Assembly (NCBI GenBank): GCA_037974335.1
Contig: CM075760.1
Coordinates: 64,442,360 to 64,506,359 of the forward strand
DNA: 64,000 bases
Source of the DNA: Prionace glauca
Lineage: Eukaryota; Chordata; Chondrichthyes; Carcharhiniformes; Carcharhinidae
Reading direction: 5' to 3'
Below, one piece after another: positions 11,655 through 23,143 of this stretch. Under the pieces are notes generated by a model. That model worked only from the letters and a program-made list of their open reading frames with translations. It was not told where the DNA came from and made no database searches. Made by a program: the position numbers and the translations under genes. Position 1 is the stretch's first letter. The number at the start of each line of letters is the position of its first letter.

Positions 11655-12725
11655 GAGAAAAAAAAGAACAAAGACAATCATGGCACAGGAACAGGCCCTT
11701 CGGCCCTCCAAGCCTGCACCAATCACCCTGCCCGCCTAAACTAAAACGCTCTACCTTCCGGGGATCATATCACTCGATTCACATCCTATTCATGCACTTA
11801 TCAAGATGCCCCTTAACAGGCATTACCGTATCCACTTCCACTACCTCGCTTGCCAACGTGTTCCAGGCATCCACTACTCTCTGTGCAAAAAAAAAATCTG
11901 GCTTTTACATCTTCTTTAAACCTTGCCCCTCGTCCCTTAAACCTATAACCTGTAATAATTGAACTTACACTGTTGGAAAAAGCTTCTGACTATCCACTCT
12001 GTCCATGCCTCTCATAATCTTGTAAGCTTCTATCAGGTCTCCCCTTAACCTCCGTTGCTCAAGTGAGAACAAGTCAAGTTTCTCCAACCTTTCCTCACAA
12101 GTAATGCCCTCCATACCAGGCAACATCCTTGTCAATATTTTATGTAACCTCTCCAAAGCCTCCACATCCTTCATGTAATGTGGCAACCAGAATTAAATAC
12201 TATATTCTCAGTGTGGCTTAACTAAGGTACTGTAAAACTGCAACACAGCTTGCCAATTTTTAAACTCAATGCCCCGGCCAAAGAAGGCAAGCATGTCGTA
12301 TACATTCCTGTCTATCTTCTCCACCTGCATTGCCACATTCAGCGACCGACGTGCCTGTACACCCAAATCCCTTTGCCTATTAATACTCTTAAGGGGGCTG
12401 CCATATATTGTATATTTCGCATTTGTATTAGACGTTCCAAAATGCATTACCTCGCATTTGTCCGGGTTAAACTCCATCTGCAACCTCTCCACCCAAGTCT
12501 CCAACTGGTCTATATTCTTCTGTATCTGCTGAAATTCCTTACCACAAATCCACAAATCCACAAACCTTTGTGTCATCCACAAACTTACTGATCAATCCAG
12601 TTGTATTTTCCTCCAAATTATTTATATATATATTACAAACAGCAAAGGTCACATCATTGATCACTGAGGAACACCACTTGCCAGAGCCCTCCATTCAGAA
12701 CCTCACCCTTCCATTGTATCCCTCT
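11655..12725 (-). mobile_element. CR1 LINE A, 3' segment
   Basis: On the minus strand: RT tail blocks WVERLQMEFNPDKCEVMHFG, RDLGVQARRSLNVA and MLPGMEGITCEERLEKLDLF, then the 3' UTR GGGCCGAAGGGCCTGTTCC. Frames are broken. Interrupted at 12725 by a plus-strand CR1 and continuing from 15412. Confidence 0.85.
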
Positions 12726-15411
12726 AGAAGAAGAAGAAGAAGAAGGGGGGTGGGGTAGCATTATTGGTCAAGGACTATATCACAGTGTCAGAGAGGAACT
12801 TTGATGAGGACTTGTCTGTTGAGGTAGTATGGGCGGAGATTAGAAATAGGAGAGGAGAGGTCACCCTGTTGGGAGTCTTTTATAGACCTCCAAAAAGTTC
12901 TAGAGAGGTTGAGAAAAGGATTGCGGAGACGATTCTTGTTAGGAGTGAAAGTAATAGGGTAATTGTTATCGGGGACTTTAACTTTACTCACGTTGATTGG
13001 AATTGCTATAGCTCTAGCTCGTTAGAGGGGTCAGTTTTTGTTCAAAGTGTGCAGGAAGGTTTTTTGACTCAGTATGTAGATAGGCCGACTAGAGGTGAGG
13101 CTATATTGGATTTGGTGCTGGATAATGAGCCAGACCATTGGAAGTTGGTGTGCATTTTGGGGATAAAGACCACAATTCGATTACGTTCACCTTAGTGATG
13201 GAAAGGGATAGGCATGAACCTCGGGTCAGTAGTTTCAGCTGGGGGAAGGGTAATTATGAGGCTATTAGGAGAGAATGAGGAAGCATTGGTTGGACGAGGA
13301 GATTACAGGGACTGGGAACATCCGAGATGTGGAGATTTTTCAAGGAGCAGCTATTGCGGGTCTGTGATAGGTATATCCCTGTCAGGCAAGGAGGATTTGA
13401 TAGGCCCAGGGAACCGTGGTGCACTAAAAAAGTTGATTCGTTGGTTAGGAAGAAAAAGGAGGCTTATGTTCGGATGAGGCTTGAGGGCTCAGGTAGTACA
13501 TTAGAAAGTTTTAGATTGGCTAGGAGGGAGTTGAAGAGGGAGTTAAGAAAGGCTAAAAGAAGACATGAGATGACTTTGGCTGATAGGATTAAGAAGAACC
13601 CTAAGGCGTTTTACAGGTATGTCAAGAACAGAAGGTTGGTTAGGGCAAGATTAGGGCCAGTTACAGACAGTAGAGGGAAGTTGTGTGTGGAACCGGAGGA
13701 GATTGGAGAGGCGTTGAACCAATATTTCTCTTCGGTGTTCACGCAAGTGGACATGAATGTAGCTGAGGAGGACACTGGGGTGCAGGGGTGTAAAGTAGAT
13801 AGTATTGCAGTTGATACGGGGGATGTGCTGGATATTTTAGAGGGTTTGTAAATAGATACGTCCCCTGGTCCGGATGGGATTTACCCTAGGATTCTTTCGG
13901 AGGCAAGAGAAGTGATTGCGAAGCCTCTGGCTCTGATCTTCAGGTCGTCGTTGGTCTCTGGTATAGTACCGGAAGATTGGAGGACAGCAAATGTTGTCCC
14001 ATTGTTTAAGAAGGGGAGAAGAGACTTCCCTGGGAATTATAGACCGGTGAGTCTTACTTCTGTGGTGGGTAAGATTTTGGAAAGGATTATTAGAGACAGG
14101 ATTTATAGTTATTTGGAGACTATTGAATTGATTAGAGACAGTCAGCATGGTTTTGTAGCGGGTAGGTCGTGCCTTACCAACCTTATCGAGTTCTTTGAGA
14201 AAGTGACCAAAGAGGTGGATAGGGGTAAGGCAGTTGATGTGGTGTATATGGATTTTAGCAAGGCGTTTGATAAGGTTCACCATGGTAGGCGTCTGCAGAA
14301 AATGCAGATGTACACATTTGATGGGATTGAGGGTGATCTAGGTAATTGGATCAGGAATTGGCTAGCAGATAGGAGACAGAGAGGGTGGTGGTTGATGGTA
14401 AATATTCGTCATGGAGTTCGGTTACAAGTGGTATGCCTCAGGGGCCACTGCTGTTTGTAATTTTTATTAATGATCTGGATGAGGGTATAGTTGGGTGGAT
14501 TAGTAAGTTTGCTGATGACACCAAAGTCGGAGGTGTGGTAGATTGTGAGGAAGGGTGTCATAGTTTGCAGGGTGAGTTAGAAAGGTTGCAGAGCTGGGCT
14601 GCGAGGTGGCGGATGGAGTTTAATGTGGAGAAGTGTGAGGTAATTCATTTCGGTAGGAATAACAGATGTGTTGAGTATAGGGCTAACGGGAGGACTTTGA
14701 ATAGTGTGGAGGAGCAGAGGGATCTAGGTGTATGTGTACATAGATCCCTGAAAGTTGGGAATCAAGTAGATAAGGTTGTTAAGAAGGCATACGGTGTCTT
14801 GGCGTTTATTGGTAGGGGGATTGAATTTAGGAGTCGCAGCGTCATGTTGCAACTGTACACAACTCTGGTGCGGCCGCACTTGGAGTTTTGTGTGCAGTTC
14901 TGGTCCCCACATTACAGGAAGGATGTAGAGGCTTTGGAGAGGGTGCAGAAGAGGTTTACCAGGATGTTGCCTGGTATGGAGGGGAGATCCTATGAGGAGA
15001 GACTGAGAGATTTGGGGTTGTTTTCGCTGGAAAGAAGGCGGCTAAGATGGGACCTTATTGAAACATATAAGATGATTAGAGGTTTAGACAGTGTAGATAG
15101 TGATAGCCTTTTTCCTAGGATGGAGAAAGCTAGCACGAGGGGGCACGACTTTAAATTAAGGGGGGGTAGTTATAGGACTGATGTCAGGGGTAGGTTCTTT
15201 ACCCAGAGGGTGGTGAGGGACTGGAATGCCCTGCCAGCTGCAGTTGTAAATGCGCCTAGTTTGGGGGCGTTTAAGAGATCTGTGGATAGGTTTATGGACG
15301 AAAAGGGATTGGTCTCGGCAAGTGGGTCATTGTTTTGTAACTGGTCGGCGCAACATCGTGGGCCGAAGGGGCTGTTCTGCGCTGTAATGTTCTATTTTCT
15401 ATGTTCTATCC
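12726..15411 (+). mobile_element. CR1 LINE C, 5'-truncated, nested in A
   Basis: A young 2.7-kb copy beginning inside the endonuclease domain (ITVSERNFDEDLSVEVVW, then VIGDFNFTHVDWN). RT blocks follow in order: SPGPDGIYPRIL, NYRPVSLTSVVGK, FVAGRSCLTNLIEFF, YMDFSKAFDKVHH, ISKFADDTKVGGVV (catalytic FADD) and LVRPHLEFCVQFWSP. It is broken into several frames (around 13195, 13850 and 14400-14460). The last frame runs on through the tail FTQRVVRDWNALPAAVVNAP. The end TTCTATGTTCTAT is typical. TATCCCTCT flanks it at 12717-12725 and 15407-15415. Confidence 0.92.
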
Positions 15412-16011
15412 CTCTCTTCTTTGACCAAGCAAGTTTTCGATCCACATTGGTAGCTTATCTCTGATACCATGAGACTTCACTTTCTGCCCACGAGGGACCT
15501 TGTCAAATGTCTCACTGAAGTTCATGTAGACAACATCCATTGACCTCCTCTCATCAATCTTCTCCGTCACTTCCTCGAAAATCTCGATGAAGTTCGTGAG
15601 ACACAAACTCCCCTTCACAAAACCATGTGCCTCTCAATAATATATTTACTTATTTCCAAGTGGGAATAAGTCCTGCCTCGAAAAATCCTCTCCAATAATT
15701 TTCTTACCACTGAAGTAAGGCTCACCGGCCTGCAATTAACTGGATTATTCTAGCTACCTTTCTTAAACAAAGAAGCACCATTAGCTATTCTCCAATCCTT
15801 TGGGACCTCCCCTGGAGCCACTGAAATTCTGAGGTATATCCCATCAGGCCCTGGGAACTTGTCAACCTTAATGTTCCTCGAGAACCCCAATACCCCCTCC
15901 TTTTTGATTTCAACATGACTCGAACTATCTACACATCCTTTCCCAGACCCATCATCCAACAACTCTTTCTCTGGTGAATACTGGCACATTTAAAACCTCA
16001 CCCATTTACAT
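15412..16011 (-). mobile_element. CR1 LINE A, middle segment
   Basis: Continues LINE A after the nested insertion. Minus-strand blocks: MDVVYMNFSETFDKVPRG, SLCLTNFIEIFEEVTEK, DKFPGPDGIYLRIS, APGEVPKDWRIANGASLFKKG. It reaches the connection region before RT at 16011, where CR1 B is inserted. Confidence 0.85.
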
Positions 16012-16495
16012 AAGAACATAAGAACATAAGAAATAGGAGCAGGAGTAGGCCATCTGGCCCTTCGAGCCTGCCCCGGCATTCAATAAGATCATGGCTGATC
16101 TGTCGTGACTCAGCTCCACCTTCCTGCCCTCTCCCCATAACCCTTAATCCCTTCTCTTATCAAAAACCCATCAACCCGTTTCTTAAAAATATTTAGCGAG
16201 GCAGCCTCCACCACTTCAACGGACAGAGAATTCCAGAGATTCACCACCCTTTGAGTGAAGAAGTTCCTCCTCAACTGTGTTCTAAACCGCCCCCCCTTTA
16301 TCTTGAGGCTGTGCCCCCTAGACCTACTGTCTTTTTTGAGCGGGAACAGTCTCTCCACCTCTATCCTATCCATCCCATTCATCATCTTATACGTCTCAAT
16401 GAGATCTCCCCTCATTCTTCTAAACTCTAACGAGTACAAGCCTAGTTTATTCAGCCTCTCCTCATAGCTCAATCCCCTCAACTCCGGTATCAGCC
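16012..16495 (-). mobile_element. CR1 LINE B, 3' end, nested in A
   Basis: Minus-strand C-terminal ORF of about 123 codons still open: SYEERLNKLGLYSLEFRRM, RGDLIETYKMMNGMDRI, FFTQRVVNLWNSLSVEVVEA. Ends with the repeated AAGAACATAAG tail at 16012-16035. 5'-truncated. LINE A text continues on both sides, so B inserted into A. Confidence 0.85.
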
Positions 16496-16732
16496 TCTGG
16501 CTCCACGCATAGATTCACTCCCTTGTCCTTGAGTGGGCCAAATCTCCCCACTGCTATCCTCTTGCTCTTTGCATATGCATTAAAAAATCCTTGGGATTTT
16601 CCTTAGTCCTGCTGGACAAAACTTTTTTTATGACCCCTTTTAGATCTTCTTACTCCTAGTTCATTTTCGTTCTGCTTTCCTTGTACTCCACACTTGTGTT
16701 CTGGGTTCCCAGATTCCGAGCTTTCACAAAGG
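16496..16732 (-). mobile_element. CR1 LINE A, 5' remnant
   Basis: Minus-strand text reads CVEPEE-like, then a diverged KNPKxF region, i.e. the stretch expected just upstream of the 15412-16011 segment. It ends near 16732, where the L2 element resumes. Confidence 0.6.
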
Positions 16733-17182
16733 CATGGTATGGCTCTTGCTCTTCCCAAGACAGCAAGGAACTACAAAAAGTCATGAATGTAATCCATCAC
16801 GCAAACCAGACTCCCACCCATTGAGTCTGTCTACACTTCCTGCTGCCTCAGCAAAGCAGCCAGCATAATTAAGGACATCACACATCCCAGACATTCTCTC
16901 TTTCAACTTCTTCCTTCGGAAAAAAAAGATACAAAATTCTGCAGTCATGTACCAATCGACTCAAGAAGAACTTCTTCCCTTCTGCTGTCAGAGGTTTGAG
17001 TGTACTTAGTTTGCATTAAGTTGATCTTTCTCTACACCCCAGGTCTGACTGTAATAGTACATTTTGCATTTTCACATTTCCTTCTCTATGAATGGTATGT
17101 TTTGTCTGTATAGCGTGCAAGAAACAATACTTTCCACTGTATGTTAATACATGTGACAAAAATAAATCAAATGGAAATCAAA
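16733..17182 (+). mobile_element. L2-clade LINE, downstream piece
   Basis: Resumes at GGTATGGCTCTTGCTC and continues with blocks matching 50740-51170: LPLLP-like SLCLHFLLPQQS in frame, CTTCCTTCGGAAAAAAAAG, and the end TTTGTCTGTATAGCGTGCAAG plus AAATCAAAT repeats. It is the 3' half of the element interrupted at 11654. Confidence 0.8.
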
Positions 17183-17374
17183 TATCCTTGAGTGACTTCA
17201 TTGATTAGCTGTATCATTGCTTAATCCGAGATTATGCATTTTTACAACGCTGGTCTGATAGCAAGGGAAACACGACGAGAGGTCACTCTTGACCTTCTCT
17301 CTTGTTAGAACACCCTATTATAAATTTAGTTATCACAATAAAATGATTCTTTTAAAAAAAAACATGTTTATTAT

Positions 17375-17560
17375 TATGACTTTTTTTAATATGGCTACCG
17401 CACTTAATCAACACATCTTTTAGACTGTGGGGGGAAAGCAGAGCACCCGGAGGAAATTCACATGGAGTGTTGAGAATGTGCAAGGTCCGTACAGACTGGG
17501 AATCCAGCCCTGGCGCTGTGAATCAGTAGTTCTAGCCACTTTCCCACCCTGCCGTCCTGC
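17375..17560 (-). mobile_element. tRNA-derived SINE, truncated
   Basis: Minus-strand head (GTGGGAAAGTGGCTAGAACT variant) and the middle block GGTGCTCTGCTTTCCCC; the 3' half is missing or very diverged. About 185 bp. Confidence 0.6.
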
Positions 17561-17689
17561 ACAGATGTTTGTCTATAAATTTCATGTTTCAGATCTGTAA
17601 CCGGCATTGTCATTCTTTTTTCACAAATTGTGTTTTTGGGTTTGTTGTTGATTATATGCCACAGGATTATGCCTCACTCAGTCATTCAG

Positions 17690-18660
17690 CTGTCCGTCCA
17701 TTATCTCTGGCATTATCTCCTCTACCCTATCTAGCCCCTTCATTATCTTGGAAGTCTCTATAAGATCCCCCTCCCGCTACCTCCCAGCCTTCTAAACTCC
17801 AACGAGTATAGGCCCAGTCTATTCAATCTCTGCTCATAAGTTAACCCCCTCATCTCCGGTATTATGCTAGTGAACCTTCTCTGAACTCCCTCCAAGGCCA
17901 ATATATCCTTTCGCTAATAAGGGGACAAAAATGCACTCAGTACTCCAATTGCGGTCTCACCAATGCCCTGTACAGTTGCAGCAAGACCTCCCTGCTTTTA
18001 TATTCAATCCCCCTCGCTATAAAGACCAACATTCCATTCGCCTTCTTGATCACCTGCTGTACCTGCAGACTGGGTTTTTGTAATTCCTGAACAAGGACCC
18101 CCAGGTCCCTCTGCACAATAGCATGCTGTAACTTTTCACCCTTTAAATAATAATCTCTCCCACTATTATTTCTACCAAAGTGGATAACCTCAGATTTGCT
18201 AACGTTATACTCCATCTGCCAGTTCCTCGCCCACTCAATCAGCCAATCCAGATCTCTCTGCAGACTTTCCACACCCTCCACACAATTCGCTTTTCCACTC
18301 ATCTTCGTGTCATCAGCAAATTTAGTTACCCTACACACAGCCCCTCCTCCACATCGTCTATGTACATGGTAAACAGTTGAGGCCCCAGCACCGATCCCTG
18401 CAGCACTCCACTAGTCACCAACTGTCTACGAGAAAAGCACCCACTGATTCCAACTCTCTGCTTCCTGTCAGATAACCAATCCTCAATCCAATCTAAAACT
18501 TTACCCCCAACTCCGTGTACCTTAACCTTCTGCAGCAACCTTTTGTGAGGCACCGTATCGAACGCCTTCTGAAATCCAAAACCACCACATCCACCTGTTC
18601 CCCTCTGTCTACCGCACTATTCACAATTTTCAAATGATCAACTCATTGCAAAATTCTCAC
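17690..18660 (-). mobile_element. CR1 LINE D fragment
   Basis: A different CR1 subfamily: VTKFADDTKMSGKANCVEG, LIEWARNWQMEYNVSKSEV, LLQLYRALVRPQLEY and, upstream, KVKVHGVGGKVLDWIEDWL with VTSGVLQGSVLGPQLF. The downstream tail is in the 17690-17900 block. Frames are broken; truncated at both ends. Confidence 0.85.
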
Positions 18661-18667
18661 ATCAGCA

Positions 18668-18730
18668 TTACTCAGAGTCTAGTGATCGGCGTCGGCACCC
18701 TGAACTGTTTCAGTTCCCAGTCACCGAGTG
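18668..18730 (+). pseudogene. tRNA-Glu pseudogene
   Basis: Degenerate tRNA-Glu body (GTCTAGTGATCGG, then CAGTTCCCAGTCACCGAG). It sits ~350 bp upstream of a tRNA-Thr copy, as the better-preserved copy at 23694 does, so it is part of a duplicated cassette. Confidence 0.5.
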
Positions 18731-18984
18731 AATAACTTTTTGTTTGTTTGTTCATTTAATAAAAGCACGCTTCATAGTTTCGGTGAAGGGAGTAACAAGC
18801 TAAATCTTCAATGTGGATGAACTTGTACCAGTACTGGAAAAGCCAGATGTGTGACATTAACGATAAACTCTGAAGAAGAGCCACATGATATATAGAACAT
18901 ACATCACAAGTACATACAGACCACACATGTCAAATCAGGTCACTTTCAATTTGTGTCTTTTAATTCCTTCTCTCCACCTCAGAC

Positions 18985-19324
18985 ATTTCTATATTCATGA
19001 AAAATCTCCACCTTCAAACCCGATCCAGGTCCTCAATCCACTGATAATACTGCATTTATTAGAAACTCTTAGTTGCAGTTGGTTCCATAGCTCAGTGGTT
19101 CGAGCAGTGACCTTGTAAACCCAGCGTTGCGTGTTCAATTCTCGCTGGGGCCTGTAGGCAAAATTTAGCAGATAGAAACTATCAGAAAAGGGTCAGGAGA
19201 CATTTGGTGAGTTGAGTGTAACTTTGGAATGCAAATAAATATTTCGTTCTTCATTAAAAAAAAGAAAGAGCAGAACATATTTGAAGAGCTGAAAAAAGCT
19301 AAGTGCCCACATTGAGAATAGTAT
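18985..19324 (+). repeat. 340-bp tandem duplication, unit 1
   Basis: Unit 1 (18985-19324) and unit 2 (19325-19664) are essentially identical; the only difference I see is G versus A near the end of the tRNA (19150 versus 19490). Each carries one tRNA-Thr-like gene. The exactness implies a very recent duplication, or an assembly artefact. Confidence 0.92.
19081..19153 (+). pseudogene. tRNA-Thr(TGT)-like, degenerate copy 1
   Basis: 73 nt aligned to the intact Thr gene at 24108. The acceptor stem forms with wobbles and the loop reads CTTGTAA, but the anticodon stem (GTGAC versus ACCCA) does not pair and the T stem has a T-T mismatch. Probably non-functional. Confidence 0.7.
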
Positions 19325-19664
19325 ATTTCTATATTCATGAAAAATCTCCACCTTCAAACCCGATCCAGGTCCTCAATCCACTGATAATACTGCATTTATT
19401 AGAAACTCTTAGTTGCAGTTGGTTCCATAGCTCAGTGGTTCGAGCAGTGACCTTGTAAACCCAGCGTTGCGTGTTCAATTCTCGCTGGAGCCTGTAGGCA
19501 AAATTTAGCAGATAGAAACTATCAGAAAAGGGTCAGGAGACATTTGGTGAGTTGAGTGTAACTTTGGAATGCAAATAAATATTTCGTTCTTCATTAAAAA
19601 AAAGAAAGAGCAGAACATATTTGAAGAGCTGAAAAAAGCTAAGTGCCCACATTGAGAATAGTAT
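19325..19664 (+). repeat. 340-bp tandem duplication, unit 2
   Basis: Second unit; see unit 1. The sequence after 19664 (AGGGGCGTTTGTACAAGG) matches the region after the Thr gene at 24380, showing that unit 2 keeps the original right flank. Confidence 0.92.
19421..19493 (+). pseudogene. tRNA-Thr(TGT)-like, degenerate copy 2
   Basis: Same body as copy 1 with the 3' acceptor strand TGGAGCC, which pairs better with GGTTCCA. The anticodon stem is still disrupted. Confidence 0.7.
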
Positions 19665-19896
19665 AGGGGCGTTTGTACAAGGGCAGCATAAAGCTAGCAT
19701 CTCGGTGCAGGCAATGATTGGAAGGAAAATTGCATTTTGGCCTTTATTGATGGCAGACTGGAGTCCAAGAATAACGAGGTGTTGCTGCAGTTGCACAGGG
19801 TTTTGGGGAGCCCACATGTTGAATATTCTGCGCAGGTATGACATTCACATTTAACAAAAGATGTGCTTGCATTAGAAACGGTGCAGCTAAATTTGG

Positions 19897-20546
19897 CAAT
19901 GTCGACCAGATTCATCCCAGCAAATTCTCAGGTGCCCGAGAGATCTACTTCACGAGGCTTAACTGAGTGGTGTCAGGTCAAATTCAGTATGGTTATATTC
20001 ACTACGGACATTATAAATCACTTAACTCTGGCAAACGCATCTATATTTTCAGTTGTCGATGTCTATTGGAAAACGATTTTTTTTTCGCCTAAGGAAAGTC
20101 CAGCTCAACGAAGGTACTGCCATAATGGACTGGACAACTTCATTGAACTAATTGAACCAACATTTCCGAATCTGAGCTAAGCTCCGAGGAAGGGTCTCCC
20201 AGACTCGAAACATTGGCTCTATCCTCTTTCCACAGATGTTATCAGATCTGCTGAGATTTTCCAGCATTTTCAGTTACTGTATCACATTCCAACATCCACA
20301 GTATTTTATATTTATCTTCATTGAACTAATGGTTGGTCTGATATAAAACATAAAAGGCTTCAAATTTACAGCGTGTCTTGTCAGTGTAGTTTCCTCTGAT
20401 GCTACGGGACTGGTGGAGGACTCCATTGATATTCTGCTTTGTTTGAAGTACAATCAAAAAACCGCTGTTTGTTTTAAGAAACATGCAAACTGTATAATGG
20501 AGAAGCGAAAACAATTGAAGACAAAATATTAGTTTAGAGGAGACAA
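19897..20546 (+). repeat. 650-bp segmental duplication, copy 1
   Basis: Direct paralogue of 42327-42979, from CAATGTCGACCAGA to TTAGAGGAGACAA. Includes a reverse-oriented piece of the dispersed repeat (GATTTTCCAGCATTTTCAG at ~20258). High identity with a few small indels by eye. Non-coding. Confidence 0.9.
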
Positions 20547-20725
20547 TTATTGTTTCTCGTTAAAGATGTTGAGATTTTCCAGCATTTTTATAGTAGGAAC
20601 CAGTAAGGGTAATGCAAGTATGAATGGGTGTTGGCCATTGAGGGGATTGCTCAACGGGATTTACATTTCTCTCTGCTATTCAAGGTGGCAGAAATATTGA
20701 ACGAGTATTTTCAGTGAGCCTGTGT

Positions 20726-20797
20726 GATTTCGTGGTGTAATGGTGAGCACTCGAAACTCTGAATCCAGCGATCCGAGTTCAAATCTCGGTGGGACCT
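20726..20797 (+). tRNA. tRNA-Gln(CTG)-like, possibly degenerate
   Basis: 72 nt with a good A box (TGGTGTAATGG), a good B box (GAGTTCAAATCTC) and loop CTCTGAA giving a CTG anticodon. However, the anticodon stem reads TCGAA where TCTGG is expected, so it pairs poorly, and the acceptor is GATTTCG against TGGGACC. More likely a recent pseudogene than a working gene. Flanks match 30880-31110. Confidence 0.6.
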
Positions 20798-21054
20798 TGT
20801 TTTCACACGCAGATGGTTGATTTGCTGAAGAGTGTTTTGTTTCAATGTATCACAAAGCACCAGTCGAGAGGACAATTTGTCAGCCAGTTCAATTGGTCTG
20901 ACAATGCACAGTGTGATCATCCTCTGGTGCCAGGTGTCTGCAATGCCAGTGCTTCTCGTTTTTTTGCTGCTCTTTAATTCCTCTGTTGGAAAATAAAAAG
21001 AAGCGGTTTGTGTCGCATAATAGCAATTCGACTCGAGTCTGGCAATTATTGAGC

Positions 21055-21150
21055 AAGTGTGTGTGTGTGTGTATGTGTGTGTGAGTGAGTGAGTGTGTGT
21101 GTGTGAGTGAGAGAGAGAATGTGTGTAGGTGTGTGTGCATGTGTGATGTC
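21055..21150 (+). repeat. (TG)n/(TGAG)n microsatellite
   Basis: About 95 bp of GTGTGT with GAGTGAGTGAG interruptions. Confidence 0.9.
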
Positions 21151-21778
21151 CCCGACTTGCCCCAAATTTTATAAATTGCCGCTCCCCCTATAAACTTGCT
21201 CTAATCTAGTTCACCTCGATTAAATCACTCCTCAATCTCCTTCTCTCCAATGGACAACAATCCCAGCATCACAAACCAGAAACTTCTGGCTAATTTGAAC
21301 TTTTCAGAATAAAACTTACTCCCAAGAAATTCCTCCATCTGTTTTAACTGAAATTTGTCAACTTTTTAAAAAACTCTGTATTTTGCTTCTTAAAATTAAA
21401 CATGTTTAGAAGAAATTCTTCAACCGATTTCATCAACTTTTTTAGAAATTATTTTCACCATTCTGAACAATGTAATGTTTCCATGTTTCTCTTCGAAAAA
21501 TTTCCAACTTTTTAAAAGGTAGCTTAAACTTGCTGATCTTTTTTTCCCCAAATACTTTAACGAAAATTTGTCATTTAAAAAAAAAATTTTTCAGAAGAAA
21601 AGTTTTTCAGTTGTTTTTAGTCACCATTGTTTTTGAAAAATAAGTAGGTAAGATATGTATCTTCATTGAAGCTGATTGCATTTAGTCAACATTTCCCTGA
21701 ATTCGTCTAAATTTAGTGAAAATATATTTTTCATCAACACAGATATGGAGTTTTAGAACTAAGGTTGCAATAACATAG
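21151..21778. other. AT-rich, T-run-rich spacer
   Basis: Repeated clauses resembling TTTTTAAAAAA..AAATTTGTCA suggest degraded internal repetition. The 21151-21300 part resembles a minus-strand CR1 tail (CTCCTCAATCTCCTTCTCTC), but too weakly to assign. Confidence 0.4.
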
Positions 21779-21851
21779 CGAGCCAGCCAGGAGTCGAACC
21801 TAGAATCTTCTGATCCGTAGTCAGACGCGTTATCCATTGCGCCACTGGCCC
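21779..21851 (-). tRNA. tRNA-Arg(ACG)
   Basis: 73 nt. Acceptor GGGCCAG pairs with CTGGCTC; A box TGGCGCAATGG; anticodon loop CTACGGA between GTCTG.. and ..CAGA stem halves; T arm with TTCGACT. All four arms fold with only wobbles, so it is probably functional. A second Arg(ACG) gene lies at 31348 on the other strand. Confidence 0.92.
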
Positions 21852-22367
21852 GCGGCAAAAACAGCTGCAGCACTATTTACATATCCGTCTGAAGCTTCAA
21901 AATTAGCGGAAACATGGTCAAAACATATGCAACTTAGTGAGGAAATGTTACATAATTGAAATTTGCTATTCTCACTCACAGTCATTCTACTTTGCCTTGA
22001 ATGGAGTTAACCTGCTGTGTTGGAATTCGAACCCTGGTTCTCAAAGCGTCATTTGCTTCTCTGCGTTATCAGTCCAGCGTCAACAATATGGTTTGAAACC
22101 GCACCCCTCCCGCCAGTGAATCCACTATTGAATATTACCTGAACACAGATCTTACAATCATGTGACATTGGCTCTTACTTCAGCCTCAAAATACATTCAG
22201 GAAAAGACAAAAGTGCTGAAAATTCATGACAACACAGAGCAGGAAAGAAGATAAACCTATTCCGACTCAGCACACATTTTATCAGTTCGTTCAGTGGCTA
22301 AAAGAGCATGTCAGAGGCTGGGAATCCTGCAGGAGTAACTTACCTCCTGACTCCCAAAAAACATCGA

Positions 22368-22680
22368 ACATAGAACAGTACATCACAGTACAGGTCATTC
22401 GTCCCACGATGTTGTGCTGAGCTTTGTCCGAACCCATGATCAAGATCAAGATCAAGCTATCCCACTCCCTATCATTGTGGAGTGCTCCATGTGCCGACCC
22501 AATAACCGCTTGAAAGTTCCTAAAGTGTCTGACTCCACTATCACAGCAGTGAGTCCATTCCACACCCCAACCACTTTCTGAGTAAAGAACGTACCTCGGA
22601 CATCCCTCCTATATGAACCTTATAGCTATGCCCCCGAGTGACAGCTACATCCACCCGAGGAAATAGTCCCTGAATTGGTG
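22368..22680 (-). mobile_element. CR1-like LINE 3' end
   Basis: Begins ACATAGAACAGTACATCAC and CCCACGATGTTGTGCTGA, i.e. the reverse of the CR1 3' UTR GGGCCGAA..CTGT..ATGTTC motif. The C-terminal block follows (FTQKVVGVWNGLTAVI in the reverse frame). About 310 bp. Confidence 0.75.
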
Positions 22681-23143
22681 GAACAGTCCACCATCGACGT
22701 CGCACAAGTCAGGAGTGCGATAGAATGTTCCCCACTTGTCTGCATGATGCAGGAATCCACCAAAGGCACCTTAGACAGCACCTTCCAAAGACAAGACCAC
22801 TTCCACCCGGCAGCACCCCCGCACCCCTCCAACACCACACAGACAACAGCATCACCAAGCGTCTCAGCATTCTGTGTGGCGCCAATGTTACTTGCCACTA
22901 GTCAGCTCCAAACATAAACATAAAGTAGCCGACTGCGGACTTTCGTAAATCTGAAATAAAACCGGAAAATACTGGGTGATGTCAGTACGTTTGGCACTAT
23001 CTGTGGAGCGGGAATCAGAACTAACCTGTCCCGTCCAGGATGGGTGTGGGCGCCCATCCGTGCTCTTAAACTTTGCCTTTTTCCAGAGCCAGTGTGAGGC
23101 AAAATGCACTACCAATTGGCACAGAAAACCAGCAAGGTGATCC
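22681..23143. other. unassigned, probably repeat-derived
   Basis: C/A-rich text around 22681-22910 (CCAAAGGCACCTTAGACAGC) looks like an interspersed repeat, but no family was identified. No tRNA or coding signal. Confidence 0.35.

Noticed and set aside
22015-22080. tRNA-Ser or Leu-like B box (GGTTCGAATTCC on the minus strand)
   Set aside because: No pairing arms could be found; too degenerate to call.
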